Translations under genes and position numbers: made by a program | The notes under the pieces: model-generated | Told to the model about the DNA's origin: nothing | The model's input: only the letters and a program-made list of their open reading frames with translations | The model's database searches: none | In this document: piece after piece, positions 8,176-14,945 of the stretch | Position numbering within the stretch: the stretch's first letter is position 1 | How the letters are laid out: each line of letters begins with the position of its first letter | Assembly (NCBI RefSeq): GCF_019443745.1 | Contig: NZ_CP050948.1 | Span: forward strand, 3,352,001 to 3,416,000 | From: Iamia sp. SCSIO 61187 | GTDB lineage: Bacteria > Actinomycetota > Acidimicrobiia > Acidimicrobiales > Iamiaceae | Length of the DNA: 64,000 nucleotides | Direction: 5' to 3'

Positions 8176-9267
8176 TCAACGAGACGAGATGAGCTCTTTG
8201 ATGCGCCGACGAGCGAGGGCGTGGAGGGGGTCGGTCTCGACGGGCCGACGGTGGGGGCGGGCGGGGGTGATGCGACATCGTCGGCCGGCGGCGTCGGGTG
8301 GACGCTCGACCCGGACCTGACCGTCGGGGGTGAGGATCAGGGTGAACCCGCCCTCGTGCACCTTGTGGTGGTGGTAGCGGCACAGCGGGACCAGGTTGCC
8401 CATGTCGGTCCGGCCGCGATCGTTCGACGGATCGGGGTCGTACTCGGTGACGTGGTGGGCCTCGGTCCAGTCGGTGGGGGCCTCGCAGCCGGGGAAGGCG
8501 CAGTGCCTCGCGTGGCGGAACCGGAGTGCTCGGCGTTGGGCCCGGTTGGCGAGCCTGATGTCCTTGCCGGCGTCGAGGACCTCGCCGTCGGCGGCGATGA
8601 CCAGCCGGTGCACGTCGGCCCCGCAGAGGAGGCGGTGGAGGGAGGCGGGGGCGAGCGGGGTGCCGTCGATGAGCTCGCAGATGCGGGTGCGGAGGTCCTC
8701 GTCGTCGTCGATGGGAAGGCCTTGGAGGGTTCGCTCGTCGCAGATGACCTCGACCGACGGGCGGGGGGCGCCGTGCTTGGTGCCGGGGCGGCCCTTGCGG
8801 GCGAAGATCTGGACCACGGCGTACCCTCGCCGCTCGGCCGGGCTCATCCCGTCGACGGCGGAGAAGGTGCCGACCCGGAACAGCTCGTCGACCTCGGCGT
8901 CGATGGCGGAGCGGACGATGGTGCCGTCCTCGGCGCAGAGCTCGGCATCGAGGACCCACCGGCCCTCGAAGGTCTGCGACATGTCGACCCGGGCCCGGGG
9001 CGCCTCGCCGGGCTCGGGTCCGTCGGGATCGATCCAGCCGATGTGGAGCCGGGCCTGTTGCTGCCAGGCCCGCAGGAACCGGCCGGCGCCGTCGACGCGC
9101 AGGCGGGCGACCTCGGAGACCAGGTAGGCCTCGTGCTCGGCGAACACCTCGGCCAGCTCCGGGGTGCACACGTCGACAAGGTGGACGACCTTGGCCCGGC
9201 CCAGGCGCCCGGACCGGAAGGCAGCCTCCACGACCGGCATCGACTGCAGCGCCTGAGACATGGTCAC
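8176..9267 (-). CDS. 13E12/DUF222-family HNH endonuclease, N-terminally shortened
   Basis: 363 residues from GTG (361 from an ATG two codons later). The C-terminal HNH domain is clear: CAFPGCEAPTDWTEAHHV followed by GNLVPLCRYHHHKVHE, a zinc-ribbon HNH of the kind carried by 13E12-repeat proteins of actinobacteria. The preceding region (VEVICDERTLQG, VHRLVIAADGEVLDAGKDIRLA) matches that family's usual order. Family members usually start ~80-100 residues earlier; here the protein begins inside the conserved PVVEAAFRSGRL segment. The start overlaps the stop of hsdM (GTGA). This suggests that a deletion or recombination joined a shortened HNH gene to a shortened hsdM. Confidence 0.85.
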   Translation of the reverse strand: MTMSQALQSMPVVEAAFRSGRLGRAKVVHLVDVCTPELAEVFAEHEAYLVSEVARLRVDGAGRFLRAWQQQARLHIGWIDPDGPEPGEAPRARVDMSQTFEGRWVLDAELCAEDGTIVRSAIDAEVDELFRVGTFSAVDGMSPAERRGYAVVQIFARKGRPGTKHGAPRPSVEVICDERTLQGLPIDDDEDLRTRICELIDGTPLAPASLHRLLCGADVHRLVIAADGEVLDAGKDIRLANRAQRRALRFRHARHCAFPGCEAPTDWTEAHHVTEYDPDPSNDRGRTDMGNLVPLCRYHHHKVHEGGFTLILTPDGQVRVERPPDAAGRRCRITPARPHRRPVETDPLHALARRRIKELISSR

Positions 9268-11072
9268 GTCGGACGCTCGGTCACGTCGGGCTCGTAGGTG
9301 ACCGGCACGTCGGGCAGGGGGACGTTCTCGGCGTCGCGCAGGTCGGGGTCGGGCTGCACCACGCCCCTCGCTCCCGTCACCATGGGGGCGTCGGGGTCAC
9401 GCACGGCGAGGGCGTCGAGCAGCGCCTTCTCCAGCGGCTTGCCCTTGGCGCCGGCGACAGCGAGGAGATCGGCCACCACCGGCGCCACCTCGGCCAGGGA
9501 CGACCACGCCGAGCCCACCCGCTCCGTGACGGCGGCGAGGAGGGCGCCCCGGGCGTCGTCGTCGAGCTTGGCCACGGGCTTGGCCGCCTCGACGGCTGCC
9601 GCGGTCTCGGGCGTGACCTCCCAGCGGAGGCGGAGCGGGCGCTCGACGGTGATGCGCTGGAAGCCGAACGCCGTGTTCGGGAAGACCTTCACCCGCTCGT
9701 CGTCGCGCAGCTCGTCGTGGGCGCCGTCGGCGTAGAGCCGGGTGATCTCGGCGATCTGCTCGTCGCTCACCTGCTTGCGCTTGTCGCCCAGGCTCTTGCG
9801 CATCTTGACCCACTTGTCGCGGGCGTCGACGAGCATGACCTTGCCCCGGCGAGCGGGCGCCTTCCGGTTGGTGACGACCCAGAAGTAGGTCGAGATGCCG
9901 GTGTTGTAGAAGAGCTGGTCCGGCAGGGCGACCACCGCCTCGAGCCAGTCGTGCTCGATGATCCAGCGGCGGATCTCGGACTCCCCCGAGCCGGCGGCGC
10001 CGGTGAACAGCGGGCTGCCGTTGAAGACGATCGCCAGCCGGCTGCCGCCGTCGGCGACGGGCTTCATCTTGGCGATCATGTGCTGGAGGAACATCAGCGA
10101 GCCGTCGTTGATGCGGGGCAGGCCCGCCCCGAACCGGCCGTCGAAGCCGAGCGTCTCGTGCTCGTCGCGCACCGCCTTCTCGACCTTCTTCCACTCCACC
10201 CCGAACGGGGGGTTGGCGAGCATGTAGTGGAAGGTCTCGCCGGCGAGGTGGTCCTCGCTGAAGCTGTTGCCGAGGTGGATGTTGGCGGCGTTCTCGCCCT
10301 TCAGCAGCATGTCGCTGCGGCAGGTGGCGTAGGACTCGGGGTTGAGCTCCTGGCCGAAGGTCCGCAGCGTCGCCTTCTCGTTGGCGTCGTGCAACCAGTC
10401 GGTGGCGACGGTGAGCATGCCGCCCGTGCCGCACGCCGGGTCGTAGAGGTCGCGGACCACCGCCCCCTGGCTCGACAGCGCCTCGGCGTCCTCGCTGAAG
10501 AGGAGGGCGACCATCAGGCGGATCACCTCGCGCGGCGTGAAGTGCTCGCCCGCTGTCTCGTTCGACTGCTCCGAGAAGCGGCGGATCAGCTCCTCGTACA
10601 CGTAGCCCATCTCCTCGTTGGAGACGGCGTCGGGATGGAGGTCGACCGAGGCGAAGCGCGACAGCACCTGGTAGAGCAGCCCGGCCTTGGCCAGCCGCTC
10701 GACCTGGGCGGGGAACCCGAAGTGGTCGAAGGTCTCGGTGACGGTCGGCGAGAACGACCGGATGTACTGCTGGAGGTTCAGCTCCAGGTCGTCCGGGGCG
10801 TCGAGCAGCCGGTGGATCGTGAAGCGGCTGTGGTTCCACACGCCCCTCACGCCGGTGATGGCGGACAGCTTGGCGTCGAGCGACGCGTCTCCGCCGGTGT
10901 GGGCCTCGTAGGTGTCGTGGACCCGGTCCTTGGTCGGGGCGAGGACGCAGTCGAGCCGCCGAAGGGTGACCAGCGGGAGGACGACCCGCCCGTACTCCGA
11001 CTGCTTGTAGTCACCCCGCAGGAGGTCGGCCACCGACCACACGAAGGCGACCTTCTCGCTGAACCGCTCCAC
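9264..11072 (-). CDS. hsdM: Type I restriction-modification methyltransferase subunit (HsdM), C-terminally short
   Basis: 602 residues. It has the HsdM N-terminal helical region (VWSVADLLRGDYKQSEYG), the SAM-binding motif DPACGTGGM (~210) and the catalytic NPPFGVEW (~285), as expected for an N6-adenine methylase that works with a specificity subunit. The C-terminus stops soon after RDAENVPLPDVPV. In the family as I know it, that region leads into a further ~70 residues ending in an EIPFTRHFY-type segment, and those are missing. The GTG start has GGAGGAG upstream, and a TAGCCT -10 box lies on the minus strand near 11112. No hsdS is adjacent; the next gene begins in the last codons. Confidence 0.88.
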   Translation of the reverse strand: MERFSEKVAFVWSVADLLRGDYKQSEYGRVVLPLVTLRRLDCVLAPTKDRVHDTYEAHTGGDASLDAKLSAITGVRGVWNHSRFTIHRLLDAPDDLELNLQQYIRSFSPTVTETFDHFGFPAQVERLAKAGLLYQVLSRFASVDLHPDAVSNEEMGYVYEELIRRFSEQSNETAGEHFTPREVIRLMVALLFSEDAEALSSQGAVVRDLYDPACGTGGMLTVATDWLHDANEKATLRTFGQELNPESYATCRSDMLLKGENAANIHLGNSFSEDHLAGETFHYMLANPPFGVEWKKVEKAVRDEHETLGFDGRFGAGLPRINDGSLMFLQHMIAKMKPVADGGSRLAIVFNGSPLFTGAAGSGESEIRRWIIEHDWLEAVVALPDQLFYNTGISTYFWVVTNRKAPARRGKVMLVDARDKWVKMRKSLGDKRKQVSDEQIAEITRLYADGAHDELRDDERVKVFPNTAFGFQRITVERPLRLRWEVTPETAAAVEAAKPVAKLDDDARGALLAAVTERVGSAWSSLAEVAPVVADLLAVAGAKGKPLEKALLDALAVRDPDAPMVTGARGVVQPDPDLRDAENVPLPDVPVTYEPDVTERPT

Positions 11073-11105
11073 TCGTCTCCTCCGCCCAGCCGTGCGCCGG
11101 CCTCG

Positions 11106-11138
11106 CAGGCTAGGACACCCGCCGACACCCCTAGCCTG
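11106..11138. promoter_or_regulatory. Paired divergent -10 boxes between hsdM and the EcsC gene
   Basis: CAGGCTAG (11106-11113) and CTAGCCTG (11131-11138) form a perfect 8-bp inverted repeat. Each arm contains TAGCCT reading outward. The plus-strand box lies 6 nt before the ATG of the EcsC gene, which implies a leaderless transcript. The minus-strand box would start hsdM transcription about 28 nt before its GTG, leaving room for its Shine-Dalgarno. The two promoters would compete for the same DNA face. Confidence 0.5.
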
Positions 11139-11143
11139 CCGCC

Positions 11144-11830
11144 ATGGGGATCCGGGACAGGGCCATGGCGGCGACGGTGCTCAAGGCCATCGACCGGGCG
11201 GTCGAGACCCGGTGGGATGCGGCCCTGAGCCGGGCGGCGGCGGCGACCGGAGACCGAGACGAGCGGGTCGCCCGGGTGACCGACTCCCTCAGCACCGAGC
11301 TGGCCGCGGTCGGCGCGGCCACGGGAGGGGTCGCCGCCCTGCCCGGGGTCGGCACGATCGCCTCGCTGGCCGCATCGACCGCCGACGTGGCGTGGACCAC
11401 GACCCGGGCCTGCGACATCGTGATGGCGATCGGCGCCGTGCACGGCCACACCGACGCCCCGGCCGTGGTGCGCAAGGCATGGGTCGTCGCCGTGCTCGGC
11501 TACGGCGCCGAAGCGGCGCCCGAGCTGGCGCGGATCCTCGGCTCGCAGGAGGCGGCCGCCCAAGACCGGGCCCGAGGGAGGCTCTCGGGCGGGTCCCTCG
11601 CCGCCCTGAACCAGGGCTTCGGGCGGGCGCTCATCAGCAAGTGGGCTCTGCGGAGGCTGGCCGCCAGCGTGGGCAAGGCGCTCCCCTTCGGGATCGGCGC
11701 CGTGTTCGGCGGCGTGGCCAACCGGGCCAGCGCCCGCGCCATCGCCCGCCATGCCGATGGCCTCTTCCGCCAGGTCGGGGACCCGGCCCCCGCCGCCCCG
11801 CCCACCTCCGAGCCCACCCCGCAGCCGTAG
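11144..11830 (+). CDS. EcsC-family protein, copy 1
   Basis: 228 residues. It shows the EcsC-family pattern: a glycine/alanine-rich membrane-like helix pair (VGAATGGVAALPGVGTIASL, then TADVAWTTTRACDIVMAIG with a histidine-rich turn), an AWVVAVLGYGAEAA segment, and the C-terminal SVGKALPFGIGAVFGGVANR hydrophobic hairpin. The molecular role of EcsC proteins is not well defined; they are thought to be membrane-associated. A TAGCCT -10 box ends 6 nt before the ATG, so the mRNA is probably leaderless. A paralogue follows 10 nt downstream. Confidence 0.7.
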   Translation: MGIRDRAMAATVLKAIDRAVETRWDAALSRAAAATGDRDERVARVTDSLSTELAAVGAATGGVAALPGVGTIASLAASTADVAWTTTRACDIVMAIGAVHGHTDAPAVVRKAWVVAVLGYGAEAAPELARILGSQEAAAQDRARGRLSGGSLAALNQGFGRALISKWALRRLAASVGKALPFGIGAVFGGVANRASARAIARHADGLFRQVGDPAPAAPPTSEPTPQP

Positions 11831-11833
11831 CCT
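11828..11833 (+). promoter_or_regulatory. Putative leaderless -10 box for EcsC copy 2
   Basis: TAGCCT followed by 7 nt and then the GTG start. It overlaps the stop codon of the first EcsC gene, so the second copy may be transcribed separately as well as by read-through. Confidence 0.4.
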
Positions 11834-11840
11834 CGACGCC

Positions 11841-12581
11841 GTGAGCGACCTCCCCGCATCCAGCGAGGGTCACGGCAAGGGGTGGCGCGACCGCCTCACG
11901 CCCGACGAGATCACCCGCACCGTCATCGACGCCGTCCACACCGGCGCCGAGTCCCGGTGGGAGCCGGCCCAGCGGCGGGCCGCGGCGCTGTTCGGCGTGA
12001 CCCACGAGCAGAAGCTCATCGCCGTCCGCAAGCACTTCCAGAAGGAGGTGGTCGGGCTGGGCACCGCGACCGGTGCGGTGGCTGCCCTGCCCGGGGCGGG
12101 CACGGCCACGGCGCTCGCCACCGGCGTGGCCGACATCGGGTGGGTCACGGTGCGCAACGCCGACCTGATCCTCACCGTGGCCGCCATCCACGGCCACACC
12201 GAGGCCGAGGTCGAGGAGCGCACGGCGTGGATCCTCGCGGTCCTCGTCTTCGGCGACGACGCCGCCGCCAGCTTCGACCAGCTGGCCCGGGAGCTGGGCA
12301 AGAAGGCCGCCTCGGTCGCCACCTCGGCGACGATGAAGAAGATGAACAAGGCCATGGCCAAGAAGGTGTTCAAGAGCTACGGCACCAAGAAGGGCGCGCT
12401 GGCGCTGGGCAAGGCCCTGCCGTTCGGGGTGGGGGCCGTCTTCGGGGCCACGTCCAGCTACCGCGGCCTGAAGGCGCTGATCCGCGACGCCGACCTCTTC
12501 TTCCGCCAGATCCCCCGCGCCGACGCCACCCCGACGCTGGCGACGACGGTCGACCTGGCCAAGGGCGACGACGAAGCCTGA
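11841..12581 (+). CDS. EcsC-family protein, copy 2
   Basis: 246 residues from GTG. It is a paralogue of the preceding gene, with the same order of segments: LGTATGAVAALPGAGTATAL, ADIGWVTVRNADLILTVAAIHGH, ILAVLVFGDDAAA and GKALPFGVGAVFGATSSYRG. It adds a lysine-rich amphipathic insert (ATMKKMNKAMAKKVFK, ~residues 155-172) that copy 1 lacks. The tandem arrangement suggests a duplication followed by divergence. GTG was chosen because a TAGCCT -10 box sits 7 nt upstream; the longer open frame upstream overlaps copy 1 and has no ribosome site. Confidence 0.7.
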   Translation: MSDLPASSEGHGKGWRDRLTPDEITRTVIDAVHTGAESRWEPAQRRAAALFGVTHEQKLIAVRKHFQKEVVGLGTATGAVAALPGAGTATALATGVADIGWVTVRNADLILTVAAIHGHTEAEVEERTAWILAVLVFGDDAAASFDQLARELGKKAASVATSATMKKMNKAMAKKVFKSYGTKKGALALGKALPFGVGAVFGATSSYRGLKALIRDADLFFRQIPRADATPTLATTVDLAKGDDEA

Positions 12582-12605
12582 CCAGCGGGGCCGCCGACGC
12601 GCCGG

Positions 12606-12611
12606 TACGGT
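12606..12611 (+). promoter_or_regulatory. Putative leaderless -10 box for the DUF3237-like gene
   Basis: TACGGT lies 8 nt before the ATG at 12620, in the 38-bp gap after the EcsC pair. No Shine-Dalgarno is present, which supports leaderless initiation. Confidence 0.35.
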
Positions 12612-12619
12612 CGCCGGCC

Positions 12620-13039
12620 ATGACCATCGAGCTGGTTCCCCTCTGCGACGTCGACATCACCCTCTCGGACCAGGTGCTGGTGGGCGAGGGCCCGTCGGGG
12701 CTCCGGGTGGTCGCCGAGGTCGGCGGCATCGTCGTCGAGGGCGACCGCCTCCGGGGCGGGGGCAGAGGCACGTCCGGCGCCGACTGGGTGACGATCGTGG
12801 GCGGGATCGCCACCGTCGACGTCCGCTTCACGATCGAGACCCACGACGGGGCCGTCGTCTACGTCACCTACACCGGACGCAGCGACTTCCGCGAGGGGCC
12901 GGGTGCCCACCCGATCTACGCCGCCCCGAAGTTCGAGACGGGCGACGAGCGCTACGCCTGGCTCAACCTGGTCCAAGCGGTGTCCAAGGGCACCCTCGAC
13001 GGGGACCACGTCCGCTACGAGATCGCCGAGGTCCGCTGA
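12620..13039 (+). CDS. DUF3237-family protein
   Basis: 139 residues forming a predicted beta-barrel. The motifs GGIVVEGDRLRG, GGRGTSGADWVTIVGG, VDVRFTIETHDGAVVYVTYTG and the C-terminal FETGDERYAWLN match the DUF3237 family order, in which a small barrel may bind a ligand; no activity is established. The stop overlaps the ATG of the next gene (TGATG), so the two are translated together. The neighbour is a START-like protein, another ligand-binding fold. Confidence 0.65.
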   Translation: MTIELVPLCDVDITLSDQVLVGEGPSGLRVVAEVGGIVVEGDRLRGGGRGTSGADWVTIVGGIATVDVRFTIETHDGAVVYVTYTGRSDFREGPGAHPIYAAPKFETGDERYAWLNLVQAVSKGTLDGDHVRYEIAEVR

Positions 13040-13509
13040 TGGCGCCGATCAGCATGTCCTGCTCCCGCACCTACCCGGTCCCCCTCGAGGACGCCTTCCG
13101 CGGCGGCTTCACGACCCCGCTCACCGAGGTGTTCGACCGTCGCTACGGGCCGATCCCGCCCATCGTCGAGGTCGACCAGGGTGACGACTGGGGCACGCCG
13201 GGCGCGACCCGGACCATCACGACGTCGGACGGCGGGACGATGGAGGAGCGCCTCCTGACCGTCGACGCGCCCCACTCGTTCTCCTACGAGCTCACCGTGG
13301 CCGGCGGGCCGCTCAAGCCCCTCATCGCCCGGATCGAGGGGACCTGGCGGTTCGAGACCGTCGGCACCGGCTCGCGCATCACGTGGGCCTGGGTCCTGCA
13401 CCCGACCTCGGGGGCGGCGGCCGTCCCCCTGCGCGCCTTCCCCCGGATCTGGCGGGGCTACGCCCGTCGTGCCCTCGACCGCATCGAGGAGCTGATCCTC
13501 GCCTCCTGA
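13039..13509 (+). CDS. SRPBCC (START-like) family protein
   Basis: 156 residues with the helix-grip pattern of polyketide cyclase/START-like proteins: an N-terminal strand (SMSCSRTYPVPLEDAF), central strands (ATRTITTSDGGTMEERL, HSFSYELTVAGGPLKPL, GSRITWAWVLHP) and a long C-terminal helix (IWRGYARRALDRIEELI). Proteins of this fold bind hydrophobic ligands in a cavity; the ligand here is unknown. The start codon is fused to the stop of the DUF3237-like gene, which supports an operon. Confidence 0.7.
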   Translation: MAPISMSCSRTYPVPLEDAFRGGFTTPLTEVFDRRYGPIPPIVEVDQGDDWGTPGATRTITTSDGGTMEERLLTVDAPHSFSYELTVAGGPLKPLIARIEGTWRFETVGTGSRITWAWVLHPTSGAAAVPLRAFPRIWRGYARRALDRIEELILAS

Positions 13510-13538
13510 GCGAACGGGCGAGCGGGAGGTGCCGGGCA

Positions 13539-13544
13539 TATGGT
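13539..13544 (+). promoter_or_regulatory. Putative leaderless -10 box
   Basis: TATGGT followed by 7 nt and then ATG at 13552. It overlaps an alternative ATG at 13540. If used, it sets the start of the following gene at MVDAPTARHL. Confidence 0.4.
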
Positions 13545-13551
13545 CCTCGCC

Positions 13552-14409
13552 ATGGTCGACGCCCCCACCGCCCGGCACCTGTACCAGAGGCTCGAGCCGC
13601 TGCACGGCTTCATCTACTTCTCCTCGGAGGCGGCCGAGGAGTACGCCACCCTCGGGCTCACCGGCCAGGACGGCTACTTCGCCTCCCGCGCCGCCGCGAT
13701 GGGGGCGGTCGGTCCCGAGGTGGTCATCGCCACCTTCTTCAACTTCCAGCCCCACCTGGTGCGCAACGCCCTCCCGGCGGCGTGGGACATCACCACGCCG
13801 GCCGAGGTCCTGGCCGCCCGGCTCCGGGGGGCGGACGCCACCCTGCGCCGGGTCATCGGCGAGGCCGAGGGCGTGTCGATCGACGACGCCGAGCTGGCCG
13901 AGGCCGCCGCCCTGGCCCGCACCGCGGCCGAGGCCTGCCGCCACGAGGGGCGGCCCCTCTACGCCGCCCACGCCGCCCTGCCCTGGCCGGTGGAGCCGCA
14001 CCTCCAGCTGTTCCACGCCGTCACCCTCCTGCGCGAGCACCGGGGCGACGGCCACGTCGCCGCCCTGACCCTGGAGAACCTCGACAACGGCGACGTCCTG
14101 GTCACCCATGCCGCCAGCGACGACTTCGGCCTCCCCGACTGGATCCTCCAGCGCACCCGCGGCTTCTCCGACGAGGAGTGGGCCGCGGCCAAGGACCGGG
14201 TGCGGGCCCGTGGCCTCATCGACGACGAGGACCGCCTCACCGCCGAGGGCAAGGAGCTGCGCCAGCGCATCGAGGACCGCACCGACGCCGCCGCCCTCCC
14301 GCCGTGGCAGGCGCTGGGCGACGAGGGCTGCGCCCGGCTCCTCGAGGTCGCCCGCCCCTACGGCCGAGCCGTGCTCAAGAGCGGCATCTTCGGCGGCCCC
14401 CCGGGGTGA
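13552..14409 (+). CDS. SCO6745-family helical protein
   Basis: 285 residues from MVDAP (289 from an upstream ATG that overlaps the presumed -10 box). The N-terminal LEPLHGFIYFSSEAAEEYATLGLTG, the FASRAAAMGAV segment and the C-terminal winged-helix-like WAAAKDRVRARGLIDDEDRLTAEG match the actinobacterial SCO6745 family (conserved unknowns related to the SalK group). The C-terminal third looks like a MarR-type DNA-binding wing, but the family function is not known. The stop overlaps the GTG of the acetyltransferase gene by 4 nt, so they are co-expressed. Confidence 0.7.
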   Translation: MVDAPTARHLYQRLEPLHGFIYFSSEAAEEYATLGLTGQDGYFASRAAAMGAVGPEVVIATFFNFQPHLVRNALPAAWDITTPAEVLAARLRGADATLRRVIGEAEGVSIDDAELAEAAALARTAAEACRHEGRPLYAAHAALPWPVEPHLQLFHAVTLLREHRGDGHVAALTLENLDNGDVLVTHAASDDFGLPDWILQRTRGFSDEEWAAAKDRVRARGLIDDEDRLTAEGKELRQRIEDRTDAAALPPWQALGDEGCARLLEVARPYGRAVLKSGIFGGPPG

Positions 14410-14942
14410 GCCCCGAGGTCCTCGTCGGACGGACGGCCGAGATCGACGACGCCCTGCTGCGCCAGACGCGAACCCTGATGGACCGGGCCTTCGATGACTT
14501 CACCGACCATGACTGGGTCCACGGCCTGGGCGGCCACCACGTGCTCGTCGTCGAGGAGGGCATGGTCGTCGCCCACGCAGCGGTCGTCCGCCGCACCCTG
14601 TGGGTCGGCGACGACGCCGTCGCAGCCGGATACGTCGAGTCGGTGGCGACCGACCCCGACGTCCAGGGGCGCGGGCACGGCTCGACCGCCATGGCGCGGA
14701 TCGACGAGCTGGTCCGGCGGCACCACGAGCTCGGCGCCCTGGCGACGAGCCGGCACGGGTTCTACGAGCGGCTCGGCTGGGAGCGGTGGCGGGGCCTGAC
14801 CTTCGTGCGAGGAGCCGACGGCACGGCCCATCGCACCGCCGCCGAGGACGGCGCCATCATGGTGCTCCGCAGCGAGGCGAGCGCCGACATGGATCTGACC
14901 GTGGCGCTCACCTGCGAGGAGCGCCCGGGCGACGATTGGTGA
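14406..14942 (+). CDS. AAC(2')-I-like aminoglycoside 2'-N-acetyltransferase (GNAT)
   Basis: 178 residues. The sequence follows mycobacterial AAC(2')-I closely as I recall it: FDDFTDHDWVHGLGG near the N-terminus, VVAHAAVVRRTLWV, the GNAT motif A GYVESVATDPDVQGRGHG for acetyl-CoA, GALATSRHGFYERLGW, and the C-terminal LTCEERPGDDW. That family transfers acetyl groups to the 2'-amine of aminoglycosides, giving intrinsic low-level resistance or acting on a cellular substrate. GTG overlaps the stop of the upstream gene (GTGA). No mobile element is nearby, so this looks like a resident chromosomal gene. Actual resistance is unproven. Confidence 0.82.
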   Translation: MSPEVLVGRTAEIDDALLRQTRTLMDRAFDDFTDHDWVHGLGGHHVLVVEEGMVVAHAAVVRRTLWVGDDAVAAGYVESVATDPDVQGRGHGSTAMARIDELVRRHHELGALATSRHGFYERLGWERWRGLTFVRGADGTAHRTAAEDGAIMVLRSEASADMDLTVALTCEERPGDDW

Positions 14943-14945
14943 GCG

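Noticed and set aside
8176..9267. The 13E12-type HNH gene as a complete mobile element
   Set aside because: These proteins form a repeated family, but no terminal inverted repeats, target duplication or second copy is visible here, so I annotate only the gene.
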